In this document: piece by piece, positions 8,693 through 16,537 of the stretch
Layout: each line of letters starts with the position of its first letter
Numbering within the stretch: position 1 is the stretch's first letter
NCBI GenBank assembly: GCA_021795795.1
Contig: JAJYPA010000029.1
Span: 1 to 35,207 of the forward strand
DNA length: 35,207 bases
Source: Pseudomonadota bacterium
GTDB taxonomy: Bacteria > Pseudomonadota > Gammaproteobacteria > Halothiobacillales > Halothiobacillaceae
Direction: 5' to 3'
Made by a program: the position numbers and the translations under genes
Notes under the pieces: generated by a model
What the model was told of the DNA's origin: nothing
The model's database searches: none
The model's input: only the letters and a program-made list of their open reading frames with translations

Positions 8693-11600
8693 ATGAAAAG
8701 AATGCTAATCAATGCCACCCAGGCCGAAGAGATTCGGGTGGCGCTCGTCGATGGACAGACGCTCTATGACATTGACATAGAAACCCCTGGCCACGAACAG
8801 AAAAAATCCAATATTTACAAAGCGTTAATCACGCGAATCGAGCCGAGTCTCGAGGCGGTTTTCGTTAATTACGGCGCAGACCGCCACGGCTTTTTGCCCT
8901 TCAAGGAAATTGCCCGCAGCTATTTTGATTCGGAGGCCGTCGATGACAAGGGGCGCCCAGTCATCAAGTCGGCGTTGAAAGAAGGCCAGGAAATCATCGT
9001 TCAGGTCGAAAAGGAAGAGCGCGGCAACAAAGGGGCAGCCCTCACCACGTTCGTCAGCCTGGCGGGCCGTTATCTGGTTCTGATGCCGAATAATCCCCGC
9101 GCTGGTGGCGTATCCCGTCGTATAGAAGGCGACGATCGTGCCGAGATCAAGGCGGCGCTGTCCGAGTTGACCGTGCCCGAAGGCATGGGTCTGATCGTAC
9201 GTACTGCAGGCGTCGGACGTGAACCCGCCGAACTGCAATCGGATCTCGATTACCTGCAACAGGTATGGGTTGCCATCCTGAAAAAATCCGAGTCCCGCAA
9301 GGCACCGTTCCTGATTTATCAGGAAAGCGACCTGATCATTCGTGCATTGCGCGATTACATGCGTAACGACATCGGCGAAGTGTTGGTCGACGAGCCCAGC
9401 ATGTATCAGCAGGCACTGGATTTCGTGAATCTCGTTTCTCCGGATTCCGTGGACAAGATTCATCTGTATCAGGACCGTACGCCGTTGTTCACGCGTTACC
9501 AGATCGAATCCCAGATCGAATCGGCCTACGAGCGAACGGTCACCCTGCCTTCCGGCGGCGAGTTGGTATTCGATGTGGCCGAAGCCCTGACGGCGGTCGA
9601 TATCAACTCCGGGCGCAGTACCAAGGGTCAGGATATCGAAGACACGGCATTCAATACGAATCTTGAAGCGGCAGACGAGATCGCCCGTCAACTGCGCCTA
9701 CGGGACTTGGGTGGTCTGGTCGTCATCGACTTCATCGACATGGGGCAACCCAAGCATCAGCGCGAGGTCGAAAATCGCCTGCGTGATGCGCTTAAGGTAG
9801 ACCGGGCCCGCGTGCAACTGGGCCGCATTTCCCGGTTCGGCCTGCTTGAAATGTCACGCCAGCGGTTGTCCTCATCTCTTGAAGAATCGGCGCAACACGT
9901 CTGCCCGCGTTGCATGGGGCAGGGGCACATTCGCTCGGTTGAATCACTTTCCCTGTCGATCTTGCGTTTGGTGATTGATGAATCCATGAAGGATCAGACC
10001 GGGCGTGTCGTGGCCCAGGTGCCGGTCGATGTGGGCACCTATCTGCTCAACGAGAAGCGTGAGCAGTTACGTGAGATCGAGCTAAACCACCAGGTCGAGC
10101 TCTTGATTATTCCCAACATCAATCTTGAGACACCGCACTTTAAAATCGAACGCGTTCGTCGTCCGGATCTTGCCGAAGCACCGGCCAGTTCGCGTGCCCT
10201 GATTGAACCGCTTGCCGTGGCCTTGCCCGAACTGGAGCGTGCGCCGCGACGCCCCATTGCGCCGATCGAACCGATTCGTCCGGCAGCTCAACCCGCGCCA
10301 CAGCCCAAGGCTGCCGCCAGCGCGCCCGTTGCTGCTACTGTTCCGGCAGCCACCACAAACGCGGCCAATACAAGCGCCTTGGGGTTGCTCAAGCGCGTGA
10401 TTGGTCAGTTCTTCGGTGGGGGCGAAAAGCCGGTTGAACCGGAAATGACCACACCCAAGGCTCCAGCCAAGAAAGCTTCCTCCAGCCGCCCACCGCGCGC
10501 TAAAGACGACAATCGGGCGTCACCTAATCGTTCACCTCGCGCAGTGACACCGGCGAACGAGTCGGAAGCACGGACAGAAGACAAACGTCGCGATGAAAAC
10601 AAGGTAGAGGGCACGAAGCCGGAAGGTTCGGACAACCGCCGTCGCCGTTCACGCAGCAGAAAACCGGCGGAAGGCCAAAGAGACACCCTGGTCAATGCCA
10701 CCGTTTCGTCGGTAAATCAGCCTGCTGAAGTACCGGCTACAACCACGGATACCACGGAAAGCAAGGGCCCTGTGAAGGCACTTGAAAAATCCATTGCCCG
10801 TCAACGTGAGCCTCGCTCCTCCGAGCCAACCGTTCGTCCCATTGCCGCACACGAGCAAAGCCTGATCGAGCAGCAACTCAAAGCACCGGTGGCATCACCT
10901 TCTGCGCTGCCTCTTAACGTTTCGGCCAAACGTGATCCGGCATCCGAACTGGCACCGAATGCGGCCTTGGGATTGCTCGAGGGTGATCTGGTGGTACCCG
11001 CTTTGGTTGCTCCAGCCGTAACGACACAGGTAGAAGCCCCGTCAGTCGACCAGTTCGAGGACAAGGCGGCGGGTGAAGTGAATGAAGCGCCTTCAGTCGA
11101 CTTGGCTCCTGTTGTTGAATTGCAGGTCGAAGCACCGATGGATATGACCATCGCGCCAGATACTCAGATTGATGCAGAACTTGCAACTGTGATCGAATCA
11201 GAGCCTGCAGTTCACACGATGGAGGGGATAGCACCAGTCGACGTTTCAGCTCCCGTTTCAGAAGCGGTTGCTGAGCAAATCGTTCAGCAGCCGGTAGAAG
11301 CGGCGAGTGATTCTCCGTGGTCGCAGGCGAGTGCTACACTGGCTGCCAAGAGAGAGGAGGTTCCTGCTCCCGCTGCACTGGAGGCCTTAGTCGCGGTTGA
11401 ACCGGTCATTCAGGAGGCTCAGATGGACGTGCCGCCCGATGTATCAGCATTTGCCGAAGTTGAATCTCCGGTAACTCAGGATGAGACGATTCAAGGGTCA
11501 TCAGGGGCATCATTCACGCAAGCGCCCGCGGCGGATACGATCATCGAATCCACGCCTGTCGTACCAGATGAACACGTTTCCGTTCAGCTTACCCTTGTTC

Positions 11601-11776
11601 AAGCGGAAGCAGCCCAGCCGATGCCGGTTGAAGTGGAACAGCCGGAGGCGACGGCGGAAGTTACACCGGATGCGGTACCTCAGGTTGAGACTGCAGTCCA
11701 AGAAGGCGTTCAGCCTGAAGTGATAGCGGCCTCGGATTCATCAGAAGAAGAAATTCGCAAGGAACCGAACACCTGA
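8693..11776 (+). CDS. rne: Ribonuclease E
   Basis: A 1027-residue endoribonuclease that starts mRNA decay and processes rRNA and tRNA. The catalytic half keeps E. coli numbering: S1 domain near 35-120, metal-binding Asp303 ([10 protein letters not shown]) and Asp346 (VIDFIDM), and the zinc-link cysteines Cys404 and Cys407 (CPRCMGQG). Beyond about residue 520 the protein is a low-complexity scaffold: an amphipathic helix [14 protein letters not shown] at about 563-576, matching the place of the E. coli membrane-targeting segment (565-582); an arginine patch RRRRSRSRK (649-657) likely to bind RNA; then an Ala/Pro/Val/Glu-rich acidic tail of about 300 residues. The ribosome site is weak, which fits autoregulation. 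RNase E, not RNase G, because of the tail. Confidence 0.97.
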   Translation: MKRMLINATQAEEIRVALVDGQTLYDIDIETPGHEQKKSNIYKALITRIEPSLEAVFVNYGADRHGFLPFKEIARSYFDSEAVDDKGRPVIKSALKEGQEIIVQVEKEERGNKGAALTTFVSLAGRYLVLMPNNPRAGGVSRRIEGDDRAEIKAALSELTVPEGMGLIVRTAGVGREPAELQSDLDYLQQVWVAILKKSESRKAPFLIYQESDLIIRALRDYMRNDIGEVLVDEPSMYQQALDFVNLVSPDSVDKIHLYQDRTPLFTRYQIESQIESAYERTVTLPSGGELVFDVAEALTAVDINSGRSTKGQDIEDTAFNTNLEAADEIARQLRLRDLGGLVVIDFIDMGQPKHQREVENRLRDALKVDRARVQLGRISRFGLLEMSRQRLSSSLEESAQHVCPRCMGQGHIRSVESLSLSILRLVIDESMKDQTGRVVAQVPVDVGTYLLNEKREQLREIELNHQVELLIIPNINLETPHFKIERVRRPDLAEAPASSRALIEPLAVALPELERAPRRPIAPIEPIRPAAQPAPQPKAAASAPVAATVPAATTNAANTSALGLLKRVIGQFFGGGEKPVEPEMTTPKAPAKKASSSRPPRAKDDNRASPNRSPRAVTPANESEARTEDKRRDENKVEGTKPEGSDNRRRRSRSRKPAEGQRDTLVNATVSSVNQPAEVPATTTDTTESKGPVKALEKSIARQREPRSSEPTVRPIAAHEQSLIEQQLKAPVASPSALPLNVSAKRDPASELAPNAALGLLEGDLVVPALVAPAVTTQVEAPSVDQFEDKAAGEVNEAPSVDLAPVVELQVEAPMDMTIAPDTQIDAELATVIESEPAVHTMEGIAPVDVSAPVSEAVAEQIVQQPVEAASDSPWSQASATLAAKREEVPAPAALEALVAVEPVIQEAQMDVPPDVSAFAEVESPVTQDETIQGSSGASFTQAPAADTIIESTPVVPDEHVSVQLTLVQAEAAQPMPVEVEQPEATAEVTPDAVPQVETAVQEGVQPEVIAASDSSEEEIRKEPNT

Positions 11777-11884
11777 GGTCGGTTTCAATCTATCGGAAAT
11801 GCGCCATGAGTTGCCTGATGCACAAATAGATATATATCAACATGTTGTACATCCAGACTTAATGGGCGCACTGCCCTTGATTGT

Positions 11885-12072
11885 CCTTTAATCTAAAGGG
11901 TAGCTTGAGAAACCCCATCCTTGGGGTTTTTCGAGGACTTTCGTTGCGGGAAACCCGCAGCGAACTTTCGCTATTTCAATCGCTTACGCGATTGCACGGC
12001 ACCACATCCCTGTGGTGCCCATTAAGTATTTTAAGCAGCCTGCTAAGAACGATCAGTGGCAGGATGTCCTGC
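11885..12072. repeat. Cluster of six short hairpins after rne
   Basis: Six inverted repeats fill 188 nt: CCTTTA-ATC-TAAAGG (11885-11899); AAACCCCA-TCCT-TGGGGTTT (11910-11929); an 11-bp stem with one T/G position around GCGGG-AAA-CCCGC (11940-11964); CAATCGC-TTAC-GCGATTG (11977-11994); GGCACCACA-TCCC-TGTGGTGCC (11998-12019); GCAGGA-TG-TCCTGC (12059-12072). The gene-free stretch 11777-12127 otherwise holds only the promoter at 12083. The second hairpin looks like a terminator. The rest could be a mosaic palindromic repeat or a structured RNA. Confidence 0.7.
11910..11931 (+). terminator. Rho-independent terminator of rne
   Basis: An 8-bp stem AAACCCCA/TGGGGTTT with a TCCT loop runs into a five-T tract ending at 11931, 134 nt after the rne stop. 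The stem is only moderately GC-rich. Confidence 0.65.
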
Positions 12073-12082
12073 GTGCAGTGAC

Positions 12083-12088
12083 TATAAT
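12083..12088 (+). promoter_or_regulatory. -10 box of the thioredoxin-like gene
   Basis: A consensus TATAAT lies 40 nt upstream of the ATG at 12128. No good -35 box is visible; the -35 position falls in the last hairpin of the cluster (12059-12072). Confidence 0.4.
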
Positions 12089-12127
12089 TCAGGTCTCACA
12101 AAATCAGTTTGAGCGGGAGTCTATTCC

Positions 12128-12718
12128 ATGCGCCGAGGTTTTCATGTTGTTCGACTATTGGCCCTGGTGCTGCTGCCGGGCTTATTCGCAACGCAGGTAC
12201 TTGCCGAGACCGTTGAGCTGGCAGCGGTGGAACAAACGCCCCCCGCTGTACTGCTCAACCTGCCGTTTATGGAAAATCTGCGCGATATTCCTCGCGATCT
12301 TCAGGTCATGAGGGCGCAAAAAATTCCCATGCTGCTGTTCATTCATGCCAGTTATTGCGGCTACTGCCAATGGGTGGATGAAAATTTCATCCAGCCCATG
12401 CAAAATGATCCAGCCTATGAGGGCCAATTAATCGTGCGGCGGATCGAGATCGACGCGGATTCGTCGATTCTCGATCGAAACGGTCAGAACGAGAGCAACC
12501 GTCATTTTGCCGACCGGATGGGGGTGCATCTGGTGCCTGTGGTCGCATTCTTCGGGCCGGATGGTAAGGAAATCGGTGATCCGATCAATGGCGTGACGGT
12601 GCAGGATTTCTATCCGTATTATTTTCAACAGGGGATCGAGCTGGCCGAAGCCTGCGCCAAAAACCCCGATCCAGCAAAATGCACGCCCAGTAAAAAGGAA
12701 GATCAGCGCAGCTTGTAA
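12128..12718 (+). CDS. Exported thioredoxin-fold protein
   Basis: A 196-residue protein with an N-terminal signal peptide (basic RRG start, hydrophobic LLALVLLPGLFATQ, likely cut after VLA near residue 25). A thioredoxin fold follows, with the redox pair Cys77-Cys80 in SYCGYCQW and the later cis-proline segment HLVPVVAFF. It resembles periplasmic SoxW-like or thioredoxin-domain reductases that handle disulfides of exported enzymes. No sox or cytochrome c maturation genes lie nearby, so the partner is unknown. GGGAG precedes the ATG. Its last 16 nt overlap the end of the convergent tonB gene. Confidence 0.85.
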   Translation: MRRGFHVVRLLALVLLPGLFATQVLAETVELAAVEQTPPAVLLNLPFMENLRDIPRDLQVMRAQKIPMLLFIHASYCGYCQWVDENFIQPMQNDPAYEGQLIVRRIEIDADSSILDRNGQNESNRHFADRMGVHLVPVVAFFGPDGKEIGDPINGVTVQDFYPYYFQQGIELAEACAKNPDPAKCTPSKKEDQRSL

Positions 12719-13566
12719 ATCAGGCTGATGTTTACATCCATCGACTGGATGCCCAATGCGGGCGGTATGGGCTTAAATTGCCCGACTCGCCCGATGGCCT
12801 CGATCGCGCCCTGATTCAGTGCCGTGGCGGCAGAAGGTTCCACCAGGTGAATATTCGTAATGCGGCCATCGGCCAGCACGGTGAAGCCGACCCGGATCAT
12901 GCCTTCCTGAGTCAACCGTCGTGCCAATGACGGGTAGAACTTTTCCCGTTCAATGGCTGCGGCCAGCGCCGATTGGTACTGCAATCTGATCTGGTCGCGC
13001 TCGTCTGGCGTCGGGCCGGCGGGCGTTGGCGACGCTTGCGTTTGCTTTGGAGCAATCTCGGTTTGTTTTTCGGATTGCTGAGCTGTTGACGGCTGCTGGC
13101 TCGGCGCACTGGCGGTGGTATGAGGTGCCGCAGGCGTCTTATGCATTTTCGCCGCAGGGGGCTTTGCTGTCTTTGGTGGCGCTGGCTGATGCGTCGGTTT
13201 GGGCTTTGGCTTTGGAAGGCTCTTCGGTACGTTTTTTTTCTCAGACTTTGGTTCTGGCTTAGGTTCTGGTTCGAGTTCTGGCTTTCGGATTTGCTCTGCT
13301 TCGGGTTTGGCGACGGGCGGTGGGGTTAGCGGCTCATCCTCTTTTGGCTCTGGTTCTGGCTTATTAATTGGTTTTTGCGCTGGCTCGGCGGGCTGCGGTC
13401 TTGGCTTTGGTGTGGCGGGCGCAAACGAGGCCAGCGATACGGGCACGACGGCTTCCTTGCTGGCATCGGGTTGCGGTGTCGGTTTGAGCCAAAAATACAG
13501 CCCAACGCCAACAAGCGCGGCGTGCAGCAGGGCCGAAATAACAAATCCCGTGCGCGATGGACTCAT
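12703..13566 (-). CDS. tonB: TonB family energy-transducing protein
   Basis: A 287-residue TonB. The single N-terminal membrane helix (about 8-27) keeps the functional Ser11-xxx-His15 pair that matches Ser16/His20 of E. coli TonB. A long Pro/Glu/Lys-rich spacer (about 40-195) crosses the periplasm. The C-terminal domain (about 200-287) contains KFYPSLARRLTQEGMIRVGF, the usual TonB YP...G motif, and ends SLIYKLR. It is the last gene of exbB-exbD-tonB and its start overlaps the exbD stop by 4 nt. It couples the proton gradient to outer-membrane receptors; no TonB-dependent receptor gene is in the window, so the cargo is unknown. Confidence 0.93.
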   Translation of the reverse strand: MSPSRTGFVISALLHAALVGVGLYFWLKPTPQPDASKEAVVPVSLASFAPATPKPRPQPAEPAQKPINKPEPEPKEDEPLTPPPVAKPEAEQIRKPELEPEPKPEPKSEKKNVPKSLPKPKPKPTHQPAPPKTAKPPAAKMHKTPAAPHTTASAPSQQPSTAQQSEKQTEIAPKQTQASPTPAGPTPDERDQIRLQYQSALAAAIEREKFYPSLARRLTQEGMIRVGFTVLADGRITNIHLVEPSAATALNQGAIEAIGRVGQFKPIPPALGIQSMDVNISLIYKLR

Positions 13567-13958
13567 GCCGGCGGCGTTGCCTCAGAGGCAGAAGTCGTGC
13601 GGATGGTCAGCTGATCGAGCCCGCGGCTTTTCAGGGCGTCGATCACGGCGACAAACTGGCCGAACGCCGTTTTTTTATCGATTCGGAACACGATGGCCTG
13701 ATCTTTTTTCAGCGTGTCCAGCCGAGCATTGAGCGCTTCGAGCGTGGTGGCCTGATCATCGACGAAAACGTCGCCAGCCGCATTCAGCGTAATGACGATG
13801 GCGGGCTTGCCATCCGCCGGTGCGGCGGATTTGGCCTCCGGCAGGCTGACCTTGATCTGCCCCTGTGCAATGAAGGTGGCGGTCGTCAGCACAATCGCCA
13901 GCAGCACGAGCATGATGTCGATGAACGGGATGACATTGATTTGATCGAAGCGGCGCAT
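13563..13958 (-). CDS. exbD: Biopolymer transport protein ExbD
   Basis: A 131-residue ExbD/TolR family subunit of the TonB motor. The short cytoplasmic start MRRFDQINVIPFID is followed by one membrane helix; Asp14, at the head of the helix in PFIDIMLVLLAIVL, is the family's essential proton-handling residue. A periplasmic domain follows. The gene sits 7 nt after exbB and overlaps tonB, which makes ExbD more likely than TolR, as there is no tolA, tolB or pal nearby. Confidence 0.94.
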   Translation of the reverse strand: MRRFDQINVIPFIDIMLVLLAIVLTTATFIAQGQIKVSLPEAKSAAPADGKPAIVITLNAAGDVFVDDQATTLEALNARLDTLKKDQAIVFRIDKKTAFGQFVAVIDALKSRGLDQLTIRTTSASEATPPA

Positions 13959-13965
13959 GCTCGCT

Positions 13966-14406
13966 TCACCGATCCGTTTGTTGGCGTTGCATGCGCGTCC
14001 ATTGTGCGGTCAGCACATCGATGCGGCGCAAAAAGCCGTTGTAGATCAGAATCGCCGGTATGGCGACCACCAGTCCCAGCGCGGTCGCTTTCAGCGCCAG
14101 CGCCAGCCCCAGCATGATCTGGTTGGCGGCGATTTGCCCGCTCGTTCCCAGTTGATGAAAGGTCAGCAAAATGCCGAGTACCGTGCCCAGAAGCCCGACA
14201 TAGGGCGCATTGGCGCCGATGGACGAGAGCGTGGTGAGGTTGTGGGTGAGTGCGATATTCAGCGATTCGGGATCGGTGAATTGTGTCAGGTCGACCCGGC
14301 GGTAGAACAAATGTCTTTCGATGCCGAGCCAGACAAGAATCAGGCTCATCAACCCCAGTACACCAAAAATAATGGCATCTAGGCCGTTTTGCAGAAAGTC
14401 GATCAT
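13966..14406 (-). CDS. exbB: Biopolymer transport protein ExbB, short (ExbB2-like) form
   Basis: A 146-residue MotA/TolQ/ExbB-family channel subunit with three predicted membrane helices (about 10-28, 68-90 and 103-125). The core SIGANAPYVGLLGTVLGI is the family signature. E. coli ExbB is 244 residues; this compact form lacks the long N-terminus, like the roughly 150-residue ExbB of Haemophilus. It starts the exbB-exbD-tonB operon, which diverges from the HvfA-like peptide gene. Confidence 0.93.
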   Translation of the reverse strand: MIDFLQNGLDAIIFGVLGLMSLILVWLGIERHLFYRRVDLTQFTDPESLNIALTHNLTTLSSIGANAPYVGLLGTVLGILLTFHQLGTSGQIAANQIMLGLALALKATALGLVVAIPAILIYNGFLRRIDVLTAQWTRMQRQQTDR

Positions 14407-14450
14407 AGTGGGTTCCGTGTTGCCGCGCCGCCGTGCAGGCGGGTTGTTTT

Positions 14451-14459
14451 AGTTTATCA
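14451..14459 (-). promoter_or_regulatory. Candidate exbB-exbD-tonB promoter
   Basis: On the minus strand TGATAAACT reads as an extended -10 element (TG-A-TAAACT) about 45 nt upstream of exbB. No convincing -35 box and no clear Fur box were found, although TonB systems are often iron-controlled. Confidence 0.3.
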
Positions 14460-14633
14460 AATCACGGAGGAACCCGTGGTGTGTGATTTGAGGTGCCCGT
14501 CATTGGAAAGCGGCGGCAAAATGAACTAATGTTGAGTGGCCGACTCTAGTTTATGTTGCCTGAGCTGTGAAATGCCCTTCTGAGTGCATTGAGATCGGGC
14601 GGCTGTTTGAATGTTTTTTGGGAGAACTGGACT

Positions 14634-14864
14634 ATGAAAACGCGTACCGCCGGGAAAACCCTGCTCGCTTCGACCGTATTGACCGCTGCCGCGCTGGCAG
14701 GCTCCGCATTTGCGGCGGATCAAACCCCTTTTGCCAGCCAAGCTGTGCAGAAATCCACCATGCAACTGGCTGAAATGGCTTGTGGAGGCGCGGGTTCTTG
14801 CGGTGGCAACATGAAGCAAGACAACAAGAAAGACGGAGATAAGGCTGACAGCAGCAAGAGCTAA
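14634..14864 (+). CDS. Small exported cysteine peptide, HvfA/bufferin-like
   Basis: A 76-residue protein: basic start (MKTRTAGK), hydrophobic signal stretch TLLASTVLTAAALAGSAFA, likely cleaved after AFA near residue 28, then a short hydrophilic mature part. That part starts ADQTPFAS, has LAEMACGGAGSCGGN with its only two cysteines, and ends in a Lys/Asp/Ser tail. The layout 'signal, NPFA-like start, LAE, CG..CG, polar tail' recalls HvfA and BufA-type precursors, whose cysteines are modified by DUF692 (MNIO) enzymes to bind copper or other metals. No DUF692 or DUF2063 partner is nearby. GGGAG precedes the ATG. The resemblance is by eye and the motif is not canonical. Confidence 0.75.
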   Translation: MKTRTAGKTLLASTVLTAAALAGSAFAADQTPFASQAVQKSTMQLAEMACGGAGSCGGNMKQDNKKDGDKADSSKS

Positions 14865-14887
14865 GGCTCGCTTTCTCCTGATTCAAG

Positions 14888-14912
14888 CGCGCCTAAACCG
14901 GCGCGTTTTTTT
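14888..14912 (+). terminator. Rho-independent terminator after the HvfA-like gene
   Basis: A GC stem CGCGCC/GGCGCG (14888-14893, 14900-14905) with loop TAAACC is followed by seven T residues. It ends the small peptide gene as its own transcription unit. Confidence 0.9.
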
Positions 14913-14999
14913 GTCTGATTTATGAGAGTTCCGCGCGATATCGTCGAGCAACTCAAGCAATGGCAGGAAGAAGGTGGCCCGCTCGGAGCGCACTGAGTA

Positions 15000-15134
15000 T
15001 CAGCGCTGCTTGAGTACGATCAAGGTCAGGTTGTCATACAGAGGCTGCAGGCCAATGTGCTCACGCATAGATTCAATGACAGCACTGCAATGTGCCCTTG
15101 TGCGTTTGCCAGTGACCTGATTATGATCAATGCC
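15000..15134 (-). pseudogene. Degraded C-terminus, possibly of a PP2C/SpoIIE-type phosphatase
   Basis: On the minus strand, 44 codons between an in-frame TAA and a TGA (15002-15000) translate to a protein-like sequence ending SMREHIGLQPLYDNLTLIVL followed by KQR. The ending (D-N/D-L-T-L-hydrophobic-V-L) is the usual C-terminal strand of PP2C-like phosphatases of the RsbU/SpoIIE class. There is no start and no catalytic domain upstream, because radC and its ribosome site follow directly. It is best read as gene debris. The next 100 nt towards 14888 are also protein-like on either strand but belong to no gene I recognise. Confidence 0.4.
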
Positions 15135-15159
15135 TTACTGGACAAACAGGGGAGAACCC

Positions 15160-15831
15160 ATGGCTATAACGGACTGGCCGGAAGATGAACGACCGCGTGA
15201 ACGATTACTCAAACGGGGGGCGGGGGCATTATCGGATGCCGAGTTGTTCGCCATCTTTCTGCGCACCGGCGTCGCTGGACGTTCTGCGGTGGATCTGGCG
15301 CGAGATTTACTGGCGCACTTTGGCGGTGTGCGCGGCCTGCTGAATGCCTCGCGGCGTGATTTTACCGAAGCCAAGGGGTTGGGTGATGCCAAATTCACGC
15401 AGCTTCAGGCGGTATTGGAGCTGGCAAGGCGCCATTTCGCCGAAGAACTGGCAGAAGGTGCGGTGATCGACAGCCCGGAAGCCACGCGCCGGTTCTTGCA
15501 GGCGCAGCTGCGGGATGCAGCGCAGGAGGTGTTCGCGGTATTGTTTCTTGACCAGCGTCATCGCGTACTGGCCTTCGAGCGGCTGTTTTTCGGGACCATC
15601 AATCAGTCGGCGGTGCACCCGCGTGAAGTGGTCAAGGCGGTGCTGCGGCATAACGCCGCCGCCGTGATTCTGGCGCACAACCATCCCTCGGGTGTTGCCG
15701 AACCCAGCACGGCTGATCGGGAGATCACGCTCCGCTTGCGCGATGCGCTCAATCTGATCGACGTTCGTTTGCTCGATCATATGATCGTGGGTGACCGATG
15801 CACATCAATGGCGGAGCTGGGAATGATTTGA
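15160..15831 (+). CDS. radC: RadC family JAB/MPN-domain protein
   Basis: A 223-residue protein of the RadC/YicR (UPF0758) family. An N-terminal helix-hairpin-helix-like region (about 25-80, with [18 protein letters not shown]) precedes a JAMM/MPN metalloprotease-fold domain whose metal motif [14 protein letters not shown] (H-x-H...D) is intact. The historical link to DNA repair is doubtful and the true activity is unknown. The ATG at 15160 follows a strong ribosome site (GGGGAG); the in-frame ATG ten codons earlier lacks one. It converges on ung with a 7-nt gap. Confidence 0.93.
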   Translation: MAITDWPEDERPRERLLKRGAGALSDAELFAIFLRTGVAGRSAVDLARDLLAHFGGVRGLLNASRRDFTEAKGLGDAKFTQLQAVLELARRHFAEELAEGAVIDSPEATRRFLQAQLRDAAQEVFAVLFLDQRHRVLAFERLFFGTINQSAVHPREVVKAVLRHNAAAVILAHNHPSGVAEPSTADREITLRLRDALNLIDVRLLDHMIVGDRCTSMAELGMI

Positions 15832-15838
15832 TTGGCGT

Positions 15839-16537
15839 TCAGGTGCGCCAGTCGATGGGCGGCTCGCCTTGCGCTTCCAGAAACGCATTGATTTTCGAGA
15901 ACGGTCGCGAGCCGAAGAAACCGCGATAGGCGGAGAGCGGCGAGGGGTGCGGGCTCTGGATGATCAGATGTCGCTGATCCCGGTTGTGTGGTTCGATCAA
16001 CACCCGCTTTTTCTGTGCGAATGCCCCCCACAAGACAAACACGACCGGTTTCTCCCGCGTGGCCAGCGCTTCGATGGCGGCATCGGTTAATACCTCCCAG
16101 CCCTGATTCTGGTGTGCGGCGGATTGTCCGGCTGGTACGGTGAGCACGGCATTGAGCAGCAAAACGCCCTGTTCGGCCCAGGGTGTGAGATCGCCGCGTG
16201 TGTTCTCGATGCCGAGATCGTCACGCAATTCCTGAAATATATTGATCAGCGACTTGGGTAGTGGCCTGACGGTGGGGCGTACCGAGAAACTCAGGCCGTG
16301 GGCGTGGCCGGGCGTGGGGTAGGGGTCCTGCCCCAGAATCACCACGCGAACATCATCGAATGGTGTGGCGGCAAAGGCGTTGAGCCAATCGGCCTTGTCG
16401 GGCAGCAAGTGTTTTCCGCTACGCAATTCCGTACGCAGAAAATTCCGGAGCCGATCGATGGGCTCGGAACTCAATACGGCCGATAGTTGGGCTTGCCAGC
16501 CTGGTTCCATCGTTGTGTTCTGTGGCGAATCGGTCAT
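15839..16537 (-). CDS. ung: Uracil-DNA glycosylase
   Basis: A 232-residue family 1 uracil-DNA glycosylase, which removes uracil from DNA to start base excision repair. The water-activating loop GQDPYPTPGHAHGLSFSV holds catalytic Asp71 and the Tyr that excludes thymine. LLNAVLTV gives the uracil-binding Asn, and HPSPLSAYRGF carries the catalytic His and DNA-intercalating loop. Pro replaces the more common His after GQDPY. The start codon overlaps the pdxH stop as ATGA, so ung is coupled to pdxH. Confidence 0.97.
   Translation of the reverse strand: MTDSPQNTTMEPGWQAQLSAVLSSEPIDRLRNFLRTELRSGKHLLPDKADWLNAFAATPFDDVRVVILGQDPYPTPGHAHGLSFSVRPTVRPLPKSLINIFQELRDDLGIENTRGDLTPWAEQGVLLLNAVLTVPAGQSAAHQNQGWEVLTDAAIEALATREKPVVFVLWGAFAQKKRVLIEPHNRDQRHLIIQSPHPSPLSAYRGFFGSRPFSKINAFLEAQGEPPIDWRT

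Noticed and set aside
8356..8769. 137-codon plus-strand open frame in the rne leader
   Set aside because: It overlaps the first 77 nt of rne, lacks family features, and its sequence follows the leader hairpins; more likely chance within a structured leader.
10200..11776. rne C-terminal region as a frameshifted or fused second gene
   Set aside because: The frame stays open throughout and low-complexity tails are normal for RNase E.
14922..14996. 24-codon micro-frame MRVPRDIVEQLKQWQEEGGP...
   Set aside because: It looks protein-like but has no ribosome site, begins 10 nt after a terminator, and has no match I recognise; treated as possible debris only.
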